In this document: piece after piece, positions 48,814 to 59,075 of the stretch
How the letters are laid out: every line of letters begins with the position of its first letter
Numbering within the stretch: the first letter of the stretch is position 1
Source of the DNA: an uncultured Armatimonadota bacterium
GTDB taxonomy: Bacteria > Armatimonadota > Fimbriimonadia > Fimbriimonadales > Fimbriimonadaceae
Reading direction: 5' to 3'
DNA: 64,000 bases
NCBI GenBank assembly: GCA_903833215.1
Contig: CAILEM010000029.1
Span: forward strand, 1-64,000
Notes under the pieces: model-generated
Told to the model about the DNA's origin: nothing
The model's input: the letters and a program-made list of their open reading frames with translations, nothing else
The model's database searches: none
Translations under genes and position numbers: made by a program

Positions 48814-51579
48814 CTAGACCCGTCGGGTTGGACGGTTGTGACGCCACTTGTGGAGGACCCCGTAGAGGTCCTCGGGGCGTACGGGTTTTACGATGTAGTC
48901 GTCCATTCCTGCCGCGAGACAAAGCTCTCGGTCACCGGCCATGGCTTTGGCGGTCATCGCGATAATGGGGATGCGGCGGCGGGTTCCGACTTCGGACTTC
49001 CGGATAGCGGCAGTTGCCATGTAGCCATCCATTTCCGGCATGTGCACATCCATCAGCACGACATCATAGTGATCGCTTGCCAACGTCTCGACGGCGAGTC
49101 TGCCATTATCGACGGCTTGGACTTCGCAGCCAAATCTTCCGAGCATCATCGTAGCGACCATCTGGTTGATGCCGTTATCTTCGGCAAGAAGCACCTTCAA
49201 ACGGAGTGGTTCGAGCGAATCTTGCCAATCGCCCTTCTGACGTGTCGATTCGTATTGCCTCTCTTCGAGGATCGAAAGCATCGCATCGAGAAGTTGAGCC
49301 TGCCTTGCAGGTTTGGTCAGCACCGCAATGAACCCGCCACGGCGAACTTGTTCGGCGTTTCCAGGGCCACCGATTGAGGTGTATAGGATCATCGGCATGA
49401 GGTCGAATCGGCTGTCTTCACGGATCTTGCTTCCGAGTTGTTCGCCGTCCATGTCAGGCATCTGCATGTCGATGATCGCCATCTGGAACAGCTTGTCGTT
49501 GCTTGCAGCGTAGTGGAGTGCTTTAAGCGCTTCGTCGGCATTTTCGGCCTCCACTGATTCACAGCCCCATGAACTTAACTGCTCACGTAGAACTCGTCGA
49601 CTCGTGGCGTTATCGTCAACGATCAGGACTCGGGTTCCGGCCATTACCACCGGTACCTTTGGTTCGTCCTCGTCTTCCGCACCTTGCGAGATTGGCAGAG
49701 TCAAGTCAAAGAAGAACTGACTTCCTTTTCCGACTTCGCTATCAATTTGAATCGTGCCACCAAGTAGCTCAGTTAGCTGACGGCTGATGGTGAGGCCCAA
49801 TCCCGTTCCACCATATTTTCGACTTGTTGTTCCGTCAGCTTGGGTGAAGCTCTCAAAGATCTTTGCTTGGGCCGATTTTGAAATGCCGATTCCGGTATCA
49901 GTCACGCTCAGCCGGATCGTCGCATGCGTATGTGTGCGACTCATGAGTCGCACTTCCAGGGATACTTCGCCCGACTCCGTGAACTTCACAGCATTTCCCA
50001 TCAGGTTGGTAAGGACTTGCCGGATACGGGCAGGGTCACTCTGAAGCCTTTCGGGGACAGCCGGATCGAAAATGCTGGTCAGTTCGAGTCCTTTTCCAAA
50101 AGCGTTTCCGGCGACCAAATCAGTAACTTCTTCGGTGATGGCCCTCAGGTTGAAGTCGGTCACCTCAATTTGCATCTTGCCCGCTTCGATGCGGCTGAAG
50201 TCCAAGATATCGTTGATAACGGTCAACAAGGCGTCTGCACTACTGCGCACTGTGCAAGCGAAATCGTACTGCTCGTCCGACAGAGTAGTTCTGAGGAGCA
50301 TCTCCGTGATGCCCATGATCCCGTTCATCGGCGTTCGGATCTCGTGGCTCATGTTCGCGAGAAATTCCGACTTAGCTCGCGTTGATGCAAGCGCTTCATC
50401 TCGAGCTTGCTCCAATTCCGACGCCTGTTCTTCCAAAAGCTTGGCGTGCCTTTCCGCTTCTGCTCTCGCTTCCTCTACGGCGCCCATCGCCGCTTTAAGT
50501 TCTTCTTCTTCGTTCTTGCGGGCAGTAATATCGCGGTTAATTCCAACAAGGCCATATACGGAGCCGTTCGGCTCTCGTAGCGCGATCTTGGTAGTCCAAT
50601 TCCAACGTGGGTTGCCAAATCGGTCCACCGAATATTCGGTCTGGTTGATGACCTTCTTCCGACCTTCCATGAGGTCCTTCTCATCGACATACAGCGGACG
50701 GGCGAATTTATCGGGAATGAAGTCGAAGTCTGTCTTGCCCGTCAGTTCGTCCTGGCTGGATACGCCTAACTGCTCCATGTGGGATTTGTTGTCGAGCACG
50801 AAGCGGCACTTTGTGTCCTTTACAAACACCGCATCGGGCAGGCTGTCGACCACCGTCTGAAGCATCATGCGTTCGGCCTTGGCCGTCTCTTCCGCTTGTT
50901 TCAAGTCCGTGATCTCGACAGAGGAACCCATGACAATGAACTTGCCTGGTCCATCGCTCTCAATCATCACATCTTCAAAAAACCATCTTAGTTCGCCATT
51001 AGGAAGGCGGCAGCGGTATTCGGTCCTGTAACCAGGAAGCCCTTTCTTAAAGGCATTGATAGATATTTCATCACATCGCTGGCTGTCTTCAGGCAACCTG
51101 CTGTTATGCCAAGCGTCGGCCCAAGACTGTCCTGTCGGTACTTTGATTGGCAGAATTCGCTGGGCGGCTTCTTGGTGAGAGACTCGCATGTCCCAAATAA
51201 ACTTGCCATCGGTTTCGACGACAGTAGCGTGCCATACGAACATTCGCACCGAATCAAGGATGAGCTTAAGCTCTGCATCCATCTTCTGGCGCTGAGCTCG
51301 CTCGCGGCCGGATCGCAATAGCAGATGAACAGTGACTCCAGCGAGCGCTGCCGCGATGACGATACAAAACAGTGTGGCGAGAATTCGGGTCAGCGGATGT
51401 CCGAGGTGCGGTTGGATTTGATTTTCTAGGATTACGGCTAAAACGGCACAACTGAAAACCGCCGCAACGGTAGAAATGCCGATAGGGATGCGCGTGGAAT
51501 CCGTTTGCGCCTTTTGGGCTAGGTTTGTTGGCGCCGTTCCGGGCTTTCTTTCTGCCATGTGTCTAGATCGTCCTGTCAC
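48814..51579 (-). CDS. Hybrid histidine kinase TM-PAS-PAS-HisKA-HATPase-REC-REC
   Basis: H-box MSHEIRTPMNGIMGITEML, LMGNAVKFTE, DTGIGI, GTGLGLTIS, two receivers ([23 protein letters not shown]). Confidence 0.95.
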   Translation of the reverse strand: MTGRSRHMAERKPGTAPTNLAQKAQTDSTRIPIGISTVAAVFSCAVLAVILENQIQPHLGHPLTRILATLFCIVIAAALAGVTVHLLLRSGRERAQRQKMDAELKLILDSVRMFVWHATVVETDGKFIWDMRVSHQEAAQRILPIKVPTGQSWADAWHNSRLPEDSQRCDEISINAFKKGLPGYRTEYRCRLPNGELRWFFEDVMIESDGPGKFIVMGSSVEITDLKQAEETAKAERMMLQTVVDSLPDAVFVKDTKCRFVLDNKSHMEQLGVSSQDELTGKTDFDFIPDKFARPLYVDEKDLMEGRKKVINQTEYSVDRFGNPRWNWTTKIALREPNGSVYGLVGINRDITARKNEEEELKAAMGAVEEARAEAERHAKLLEEQASELEQARDEALASTRAKSEFLANMSHEIRTPMNGIMGITEMLLRTTLSDEQYDFACTVRSSADALLTVINDILDFSRIEAGKMQIEVTDFNLRAITEEVTDLVAGNAFGKGLELTSIFDPAVPERLQSDPARIRQVLTNLMGNAVKFTESGEVSLEVRLMSRTHTHATIRLSVTDTGIGISKSAQAKIFESFTQADGTTSRKYGGTGLGLTISRQLTELLGGTIQIDSEVGKGSQFFFDLTLPISQGAEDEDEPKVPVVMAGTRVLIVDDNATSRRVLREQLSSWGCESVEAENADEALKALHYAASNDKLFQMAIIDMQMPDMDGEQLGSKIREDSRFDLMPMILYTSIGGPGNAEQVRRGGFIAVLTKPARQAQLLDAMLSILEERQYESTRQKGDWQDSLEPLRLKVLLAEDNGINQMVATMMLGRFGCEVQAVDNGRLAVETLASDHYDVVLMDVHMPEMDGYMATAAIRKSEVGTRRRIPIIAMTAKAMAGDRELCLAAGMDDYIVKPVRPEDLYGVLHKWRHNRPTRRV

Positions 51580-51704
51580 TGAACGAATGTGATTTGAATT
51601 AAGCCACCGAATACCTAGTTTACGCTCAAACTCCTTTGACAGGACAATAAGTGCAACGGTTCCCCGAAGGTCCCAATTGTGGCAGGTAATTGACCTTTTA
51701 ATTG

Positions 51705-51718
51705 TCCCTAGCTAGGGA
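51705..51718. promoter_or_regulatory. Perfect 14-bp palindrome upstream of hybrid kinase
   Basis: TCCCTAGCTAGGGA, ~125 bp upstream of the 51579 start. Confidence 0.35.
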
Positions 51719-51791
51719 TGTCACAAAGAACAATGACCGTACAGATGTCTGTGGAAGTAGATCGTTATCTGGTCTGGAAGTCTGTAGCGTC

Positions 51792-51832
51792 GGGCTGGTT
51801 GGGAATGAAGTCCTGTGGTTCCCAGCCAGCCC
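51792..51832. terminator. Long hairpin downstream of 51858-52505
   Basis: GGGCTGGTTGGGAA / TTCCCAGCCAGCCC, 13 of 14 Watson-Crick pairs plus one wobble. Confidence 0.6.
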
Positions 51833-51857
51833 AAATTCTTGAGCGGGGAGCTTCCCG

Positions 51858-52505
51858 TTAGGGGTGTTTTACGAACTGGAAGCAGCGAACGCCTTTGTCA
51901 TCTACCACCATTTTTCGATCATATCGAGAGCCCTCTCGCCAGAAATAAGCGCGGCCGAAGAATGCCGACTTTAGCTTGAATTTCTTATCCGGCTTTACGC
52001 GGTCCGCGTTGTACTGGATAATCGGATAGGGTTCGCCTGAGTCGCCGGTGAAGACGAGATTTGGATCGTTTTCCAAGATTTCAACGCCACCGAATCGCCC
52101 CACGATTGAGTTGAAGTCATTCGAAATCACAGCTTGGAACTTGGTTTCAGCGTCGTAGTAGTACTTGCCGTTGTTGTAGTGATATTGGCCATTCCACTCT
52201 GGGTGCGTTCCTCGCCAAGTGGCCTCATCATAGGCTTTGCCAGCCACGGGTACATCTGGAGTTGTAGGAACCGCTTGGACCGGGACGTCTACATGGATAG
52301 CGGGTGGAGGAACGATGACTACGGCTGGTACAACTTTCGGTGTATGTTTTACTCGCCGAGAACGGGTCTTCTTCTTCTGGGTGATCTTGTGCTTCTTGGC
52401 GGGCACCTTCACCTTGTCTTGGGCTGATGCGGTAAGTGGCATCACCAAGATGCCGAACGCCAAAGCGGCACAAACGCCCCTGAGCCAATTGATCCTTAGT
52501 TCCAT
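51858..52505 (-). CDS. Hypothetical exported protein
   Basis: Signal peptide-like GVCAALAFGILVMPLTASAQ, Lys-rich segment, Pro/Val-rich linker, novel C-terminus. Confidence 0.75.
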   Translation of the reverse strand: MELRINWLRGVCAALAFGILVMPLTASAQDKVKVPAKKHKITQKKKTRSRRVKHTPKVVPAVVIVPPPAIHVDVPVQAVPTTPDVPVAGKAYDEATWRGTHPEWNGQYHYNNGKYYYDAETKFQAVISNDFNSIVGRFGGVEILENDPNLVFTGDSGEPYPIIQYNADRVKPDKKFKLKSAFFGRAYFWREGSRYDRKMVVDDKGVRCFQFVKHP

Positions 52506-52631
52506 GTCTGCTTCTCCCCTGACCGCTAAACGAGTTCGCAGCCTGTCTTTACTGAAAGACGACCAGCAACACGGATGCGCTCCACCAATTCCACGTTTCC
52601 GCGTCCTTGAACCGACTTATTTCGGCATTGG

Positions 52632-53048
52632 CTACTTCTTTAGGGTGATCAGAACCCCGGCAACGATAAGCACTGCGCCAATGCCAAGGTTGACTGTAAC
52701 CTTCTCCTTCAAAAGCAGGAAGCCGAGCACCATTGCAAGCACGAAGCTTAACTTATCAATAGGTGCGACCTGGGAGACGGGACCCATTTGTAGGGCTCGA
52801 AAATAGCAGAGCCAAGAAGCGCCCGTAGCGATACCTGAAAGGGTCAAGAAGATCCAGTTTCGGGTGGTTAGTTGAGCTAACTTGGTTTCTTTGGTGATGA
52901 ACGCAATGAGCACTGCGAAGACCAGCACGACAACAACACGAACGGCCAAGGCGAGGTTTGACGGTACACCTTCGATCCCTTTTTTTGCCAGAATCGCCGT
53001 CGTCCCCGCAAAACCCGCCGACAAAAGCGCCCAGATTCGGAAGTCCAT
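52632..53048 (-). CDS. EamA/DMT-family transporter, half-size
   Basis: 138 aa, four to five TM segments; LSGIATGASWLCYFRALQMGPVSQVAPIDKLSFVLAMVLGFLLLKEKVT. Confidence 0.88.
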   Translation of the reverse strand: MDFRIWALLSAGFAGTTAILAKKGIEGVPSNLALAVRVVVVLVFAVLIAFITKETKLAQLTTRNWIFLTLSGIATGASWLCYFRALQMGPVSQVAPIDKLSFVLAMVLGFLLLKEKVTVNLGIGAVLIVAGVLITLKK

Positions 53049-53230
53049 AGCCCGACGTTACCCCTTCTAGGATCATGAGCTTCGGCGGCGAAACATTCGG
53101 TCGTGAACTGGCGAAGCGCAAGCTACGTCAAAGGCTTCAGTACGTTGAAACCCGGTTCGTCGTATCGGCTACGAACTCGCAATACGACGTAATCGAAGGG
53201 GTCGACTTGGCCAAGATCAATTTTCAAAAA

Positions 53231-55549
53231 ATGTTTCGTTACCGGGGTTTACGCACTACGCTCGTGCCCTGCGCACTCCTGCTTATCAGTCAGACCTTCA
53301 CATCTATTGCCCGGGCCAATGAAATACATGTTTCGAAGCATGGTAACGATGCCAGTCTTGGCAGAGCGGCTCAGCCACTCCGGACGATCTCGGCTGCGTC
53401 CAAAATAGCGCGTCCAGGAGACACGGTTACTGTCCATGCTGGGGTTTATCGAGAGCGCGTCAGTCCAACGCGTGGCGGTACGTCGGATGTACATCGCATT
53501 ACTTACCGCGCGGCAGTCGGGGAGAAGGTCGTTCTCACTGGATCCGAAAGGGCAAAGGGTTGGAAAAGGATCTCGGATGATACATGGAAGCTCACGTTGT
53601 CGAACACCTACTTCGGCGCATACAACCCATACGCCGACCTCATTCATGGCGACTGGTTTGCTGACAACGGGCGAAGGCACCACACTGGCTGCGTTTACCT
53701 GAATGGCGATTGGCTGATGGAAGCCCCAAATCTGACGGACGTGCTCAAGCGGCCAGGCAAAGCACCTCTCTGGTATGCCCTTGTGGACGGGGTTCAGGAA
53801 GTCGGGCCCGAATATCTTCTGAATATTGCGTGGCTCCAACCTTCGGCGGGACTGCGAATTCGTGCTGATCTAACGGCCTCCGCAAGCGGCACCCAAGTTG
53901 CTGACTGCTCTGAAGGAGGCAAATGCATCGGTTACATCCGGAACGGCAACTGGGTTCGTTACAATAAAGTCGATTTCGGGTCTGGAACTTCTGAGATCCA
54001 GTTGCGGGCGGCAGCGCCGCCAGGGACGGGTGGAATCGTTGAACTTCGCTTGGATTCGCCGGCGGGACGAATACTGGGAACCTGCGATATTTCAGTCACG
54101 GGTGGTTGGCAAACGTGGCGCACCTTTGCAGCCAAAATCCAGAAGACCGCTGGCGTTCACAGTCTTTGCCTGCGATTTAGGTGGAAAACAGTAACGCGCC
54201 AAACGACGGTTGCTCCTCATACCACAGAGATCTATGCGCAGTTTCCTGGTGTCGATCCAAACCGAGCGGAGGTTGAGATCAATGTTCGCCCAACCGTGTT
54301 TACTCCAGCGAAAAGCGGTATTGACTACATCACCCTACGTGGCTTCGACCTTCGCAACGCTGCCACTAACTGGGCACCACCATCGGCCGCTCAGTACGGA
54401 ATTGTTTCGGCTTACTGGTGTAAGGGGTGGTTGATTGAAGACAACGAAATCAGCTACTCAAAGTGCTGTGGCATAGCGCTTGGCAAGTATGGCGACGAAT
54501 TCGACAATACAAACTTTGCCGGTTCTGCAGACCCGTATACCGATTGTGTTCGCCGTGCGTTAAAGCACGGATGGAACAAAGCGACGGTGGGTGGACATAT
54601 CGTCCGAAACAACCATATCCACCATTGCGAGCAAACCGGGGTTGTCGGAAGCCTTGGTTGTTCGTTTAGCCAGGTCATTGGCAACGAGATCCACGATATA
54701 CATATAAGGCAGCTTTTCGGCGGGGCCGAGATGGCAGGCATCAAGTTTCACGGTGCCATCGACGTGGTGATCAAAGAGAACCATATCTATCGATGTGGAG
54801 ATGCGGCGGGCATCTGGCTGGATTGGATGGCACAGAACGCGCAGGTTTTGGGCAACCTGATGCATGACAATACGGGTGGATGCGGAGACATTTTTTGCGA
54901 AATGCAGCATGGCCCACTACTTTTGGCAAACAACCTTTTGCTCTCAAAAAGTGCGTCGGTTACGTTGAACTCGCAAGGCATCGCCTTCGCCCATAATTTG
55001 TTCGTTGGCCCTATCGTGAACTATCGCGGCGACGGTCGCACCACTCCTTTTCATGATGCCCACTCGACGCGAATTGCCGGTTTGTACAACGCATCAAAGG
55101 GAGATAGCGGCGATCTTCGCTTCTACAACAACGTCTTCGCGGGAAACTGTAGTTTGAATGTGATTGATCCTTCGGCTTTCGAATGCTTTGCTGCTGGCAA
55201 TGACTTTACCAAAGGCACCCTCCCATCCAAGTTTGATGTGGACCTATTACGGAATCCCGAATTTGATGCATATCCGCATCTGACTCAGAAGCCGGATGGA
55301 TGGTATCTCACGGTGGATACAAATCCTGCCTGGCGCACCGGCCCGCCACGGAAACTTGTGACGTCGGCACTTTTGGGGAAGGCTCGGGTTTCTGAATGTC
55401 GGTTCGAAAACATCGACGGTACTCCCCTCAGACTCGACTCGGACTACTTTGGGAAGCAGCGGAATTCTAGGAATCCGTGTCCAGGACCAATAGAGGTTGC
55501 TCAAGGCGGAATGCAGATCGTAAAAGTCTGGCCAAAGCGTGTCCGATAA
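53231..55549 (+). CDS. Right-handed parallel beta-helix protein with internal CBM6-like module
   Basis: IHVSKHGNDASLGRAAQPLRTISAASKIARPGDTVTVHAGVYRE; CBM6-like GGKCIGYIRNGNWVRYNKVDFG; helix repeats GHIVRNNHIHHCEQTGV. Confidence 0.85.
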   Translation: MFRYRGLRTTLVPCALLLISQTFTSIARANEIHVSKHGNDASLGRAAQPLRTISAASKIARPGDTVTVHAGVYRERVSPTRGGTSDVHRITYRAAVGEKVVLTGSERAKGWKRISDDTWKLTLSNTYFGAYNPYADLIHGDWFADNGRRHHTGCVYLNGDWLMEAPNLTDVLKRPGKAPLWYALVDGVQEVGPEYLLNIAWLQPSAGLRIRADLTASASGTQVADCSEGGKCIGYIRNGNWVRYNKVDFGSGTSEIQLRAAAPPGTGGIVELRLDSPAGRILGTCDISVTGGWQTWRTFAAKIQKTAGVHSLCLRFRWKTVTRQTTVAPHTTEIYAQFPGVDPNRAEVEINVRPTVFTPAKSGIDYITLRGFDLRNAATNWAPPSAAQYGIVSAYWCKGWLIEDNEISYSKCCGIALGKYGDEFDNTNFAGSADPYTDCVRRALKHGWNKATVGGHIVRNNHIHHCEQTGVVGSLGCSFSQVIGNEIHDIHIRQLFGGAEMAGIKFHGAIDVVIKENHIYRCGDAAGIWLDWMAQNAQVLGNLMHDNTGGCGDIFCEMQHGPLLLANNLLLSKSASVTLNSQGIAFAHNLFVGPIVNYRGDGRTTPFHDAHSTRIAGLYNASKGDSGDLRFYNNVFAGNCSLNVIDPSAFECFAAGNDFTKGTLPSKFDVDLLRNPEFDAYPHLTQKPDGWYLTVDTNPAWRTGPPRKLVTSALLGKARVSECRFENIDGTPLRLDSDYFGKQRNSRNPCPGPIEVAQGGMQIVKVWPKRVR

Positions 55550-55601
55550 AGTATGGTGTGATCCTTATTTCAAGCACCTCGTCGGCTACGATAAAGGTGT
55601 C

Positions 55602-56600
55602 ATGAACGCTTGGTTCCCGATCCTCTTGTCGTCTCTATCGATCTGTGCCGTGGCGTCTGCATTCACCGATTCTCCCAAGCAGATCAAGCCGGGGGAACTC
55701 TGGCCGGATAACCGTGGCAAACATGTTCAGGCCCACGGCGGCGGAATCATCAAATTGCGAGACACCTGGTACTGGTTCGGGGAGGACCGGACGCAAGACA
55801 ATGCGCCAGACAAGAGGTATGTCGCATGCTACTCCTCAAAGGATTTGGTGACTTGGAGGTTTCGAAATCAGGTCTTGAAGACCACTGATCCGGCGAACCT
55901 GGGGCCAGGTTTTGTTTTGGAACGACCCAAGGTGTATTACAACGCCAAGACCCGCAAGTACGTGATGTACGTGCACCTTGACGACCAGAGTTACCGAGCG
56001 GCCCGCGTGGGAGTCTTCACGTCGAACCGTGTGGATGGCGACTATGAATTCAAAACGAGCTTCCGACCGCTCGACAAAGAGAGCCGGGACATTGGCCAGT
56101 TCATCGATGATGATGGGTCTGCCTATCTCATTTTCGAGAGTCGCCCAACCGGTGGATTCTATATCGCTAAACTTTCAGAGGATTACCTAAGCGTCGAAAA
56201 AGAAGTCTGTTTCGTTCACGCACCCTTAGAAGGCGGTGGTCTCGTTCACTACGAAGGGCTTTACTACCTGATCGGCTCACGCATGTCCGGTTGGGCACCG
56301 AATCCCAACCTGTATGCCACTTCCAAAACCCTCGAAGGTCCATGGCCGGATTTCAAAGACATCGCGCCGCCCAAAACGAACACCTACGGTTCGCAATCGA
56401 CGATGATGGTGAAGGTAACAGGCAAGAAGAAGACCACCGTGATCTTCATGGGTGACATCTGGCACCCCCAAACCCAATGGGATTCCCGCTACCTCTGGAT
56501 GCCCCTCGAAATCGGCGACGGCAAACTCTGGTTGCCTTCACCAGCGCCTTGGACTATCGACGTTAGGACAGGGGAGACCGTTGTGGACGGCAGAGGCTAG
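55602..56600 (+). CDS. GH43-like glycoside hydrolase, exported
   Basis: VQAHGGGIIKLRDTWYWFGEDRT, LERPKVYYNAKTRKYVMYVH, RDIGQFIDDDGSAYLIFESR, YEGLYYLIGSRMSGW. Confidence 0.86.
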   Translation: MNAWFPILLSSLSICAVASAFTDSPKQIKPGELWPDNRGKHVQAHGGGIIKLRDTWYWFGEDRTQDNAPDKRYVACYSSKDLVTWRFRNQVLKTTDPANLGPGFVLERPKVYYNAKTRKYVMYVHLDDQSYRAARVGVFTSNRVDGDYEFKTSFRPLDKESRDIGQFIDDDGSAYLIFESRPTGGFYIAKLSEDYLSVEKEVCFVHAPLEGGGLVHYEGLYYLIGSRMSGWAPNPNLYATSKTLEGPWPDFKDIAPPKTNTYGSQSTMMVKVTGKKKTTVIFMGDIWHPQTQWDSRYLWMPLEIGDGKLWLPSPAPWTIDVRTGETVVDGRG

Positions 56601-56722
56601 CGAGTCAAAAAGCCCGGCGTCCCAGAGAAATTCCGAACCGGTCACGAAGTGGGAGCGAACATTGGCAAGCAAGAGCTTGGCCACGCCTGCATGTCCAATC
56701 CATGCGAATCGACCATGAATCA

Positions 56723-57982
56723 CTAAGCACTTCGGTGCTTGCCATCGATAATGCACGTGGCTGCCATGTCTCCTGCCACGTTGATCATTGTTCGGAATCG
56801 GTCAAGGATCCAGTCCAGAGGAAGCAGCAGAGGTACGTATTCGATGGGGAGTCGCAAGGCGGAGAAGACCGCAAGCATCGTGACAAGCCCTGCCTCAGGA
56901 ATACCGGCAGCACCGACCGATGCGATGATCGCCATCACGACCAAGACAAGTTGGTTCGCCAATGGGAGAGTCTGGCCAATCGCTTGCGCGACAAAGAGTG
57001 CGGCCATGGCTTCGTACAGTGCGGTTCCGTCATGGTTAAAGGTTCCTCCCACCATGATTCCGAGACTTGCGGATTCCTCTCGAACTCCGATCTTTTCGAC
57101 GGCACACTCGTAGGTCACAGGGAGTGTGGCGGCTGACGAGGCAGTGGAAAAAGCCAGCGTAAATGCGTCAAATGCACCCTTTAGGAAGACGGTCGGCCGA
57201 ACCCAGGAGCTTAACCGCAATCGAATCAAGTAAACGCAAAACATGAGGCTGAGCCCCAAGATCACGGTTCCAACGAACCACGACATCTGGATGAGTGGCT
57301 GGAATCCGGTTGTACCAACCACACGCGCAACCACTGCCAAAACGGCGAGTGGGACTATCTCAAGCACCCAGTGCAAGAGCCTCAGAACCAACTGAAGTCC
57401 AAGTTGCACGAACGAAGTAATGGAGCGAATTCGCTCCTCAGTTTCGGGTGACCGCAGTGCCCTTAGCCCGATAGAAACGGCAACTCCGATGACGATGATG
57501 CCGATGAGGTCGTTGTTGGCGAAGGGGCTGAAAAAGTCTTTCGGGATCCGCCCCAGCAAATCGGTCATGACATCAAACGGTCGTTTATCGACAATCCCGG
57601 TGGGTCTTGGGAAGTGAAAGTTGCGACCCGGCTGTACCAGGTTGGCAAGCGCGAGGCCGATGAAGATCGCGATGACGGTATTGGACATCAATACCCAAGC
57701 CAACTTGCCTATCGATTTTCCACCAACCTCTACCCGTAGGATGGATTGCACGATGCTTAGGAAGATAAGGGGCGATGCCAACAGCCGAAGCAATTGCAGA
57801 ATCAGGTCGGAAACCGGCTTCAGCTGCGCGGCATCCTTGCCGATGAAGACTCCGATCACAGCGCCAAGAATAGCCGCGGCGATGATCTTAATAAAAAGCG
57901 GTAGTTTCTTGTAGCGATCCATCATCTCTGACCGTTCCCTTATCATTACCTGCGACCACCAAAAGTGATGGGTGGGTCCCAC
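56723..57982 (-). CDS. Dicarboxylate/amino acid:cation symporter (DAACS family)
   Basis: FIKIIAAAILGAVIGVF, AFSTASSAATLPVTYECAVEKIGV, NHDGTALYEAMAALFVAQ; start probably at MMDRYKK or nearby. Confidence 0.92.
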   Translation of the reverse strand: MGPTHHFWWSQVMIRERSEMMDRYKKLPLFIKIIAAAILGAVIGVFIGKDAAQLKPVSDLILQLLRLLASPLIFLSIVQSILRVEVGGKSIGKLAWVLMSNTVIAIFIGLALANLVQPGRNFHFPRPTGIVDKRPFDVMTDLLGRIPKDFFSPFANNDLIGIIVIGVAVSIGLRALRSPETEERIRSITSFVQLGLQLVLRLLHWVLEIVPLAVLAVVARVVGTTGFQPLIQMSWFVGTVILGLSLMFCVYLIRLRLSSWVRPTVFLKGAFDAFTLAFSTASSAATLPVTYECAVEKIGVREESASLGIMVGGTFNHDGTALYEAMAALFVAQAIGQTLPLANQLVLVVMAIIASVGAAGIPEAGLVTMLAVFSALRLPIEYVPLLLPLDWILDRFRTMINVAGDMAATCIIDGKHRSA

Positions 57983-58212
57983 CTCTAGGTCGAATTACAG
58001 TCTCACCAGCCTTAAAGCTCTGTGATAGCTGCCTTGGGCACCGGAGTTTATCAGAGTTGGGACTGCCTGGCAACGTAGCACGTGCGCAAGACCGTATTTG
58101 CATTCGTTTTCGGTGTTGCAGGTCTGGGTGGGTTCTCTTTATCTGGACAGAGAAGCTGACAAACTGCAAAACCAACCGGTCAAACGAATTTATGTAGGGA
58201 TAATTGCTCTAG

Positions 58213-59034
58213 ATGATCACCATCGCCGAACTCACGATTGCCCAAAGCTGGTTGCAGGCTTTGCGGCCGTTGCCGCCCGAGGTCACGGAGGAATTGCGTC
58301 ATCGCCATGAGGTAGCTCTCACCCACCATTCCACTGCCATTGAAGGGAACACCCTGACGCAGAGCGAGACTCAGATCGTGATTGAGAAGGGCATTACCAT
58401 TGGTGGTAAGTCGCTCGTCGACCACCTAGAAGTGATTGGGCACAAGGAAGCACTCGATTTTGTCTTGGAACTTGCGGATGAAGGTTCACCCCTCGGCGAG
58501 AGAGAGATTCGTGAAATCCACAGTTTGGTCATGAAGGGCCAAGCAAACGGCGATAGTGGAAGGTACCGAAACCTGGACGTAAAGGCAGCGGGAACAGAAC
58601 ATGTCTATCCGTCTCATCTCAAAATTCAAGAGTTAATGGAGTCGTTCGTGGCATGGCTCAACGGCCATTCGGAAGTTCACCCGGTTGACTTTGCTACCGA
58701 AGCCCACTTGCGGTTTGTCACCATCCACCCCTTTCGCGATGGGAACGGACGGGTCGGACGTCTTTTGCTCAACCTCTTGCTTCTGCGCCACGGCTACCCC
58801 ATCGCGGTATTGCACGTTTCACAACGGGCTGAGTACATCGGTGCGTTGGAAAGAATCCAAGCAGGGGGAAGCTGCGACGCCTTGGACGTGCTTATTCGTG
58901 GAGCTGTGGCGAAGTCACTTTGCGAGACTTTGGAAACTGCGCTATCCTCGGCTGCGGTGGTCGTGCCCGACGACCTTCGAGCAGAGGTTACGTGTTGGAT
59001 GGAGTCGGTTAACAAATGCGTTTCTCGGAACTGA
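58213..59034 (+). CDS. Fic-family protein (putative AMPylase)
   Basis: HPFRDGNGRVGRLL active-site motif; HHSTAIEGNTLT inhibitory-type motif. Confidence 0.93.
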   Translation: MITIAELTIAQSWLQALRPLPPEVTEELRHRHEVALTHHSTAIEGNTLTQSETQIVIEKGITIGGKSLVDHLEVIGHKEALDFVLELADEGSPLGEREIREIHSLVMKGQANGDSGRYRNLDVKAAGTEHVYPSHLKIQELMESFVAWLNGHSEVHPVDFATEAHLRFVTIHPFRDGNGRVGRLLLNLLLLRHGYPIAVLHVSQRAEYIGALERIQAGGSCDALDVLIRGAVAKSLCETLETALSSAAVVVPDDLRAEVTCWMESVNKCVSRN

Positions 59035-59075
59035 TGGCGTTACTGGCGAACATCGCTAAGCGGATGTAGAAATCA

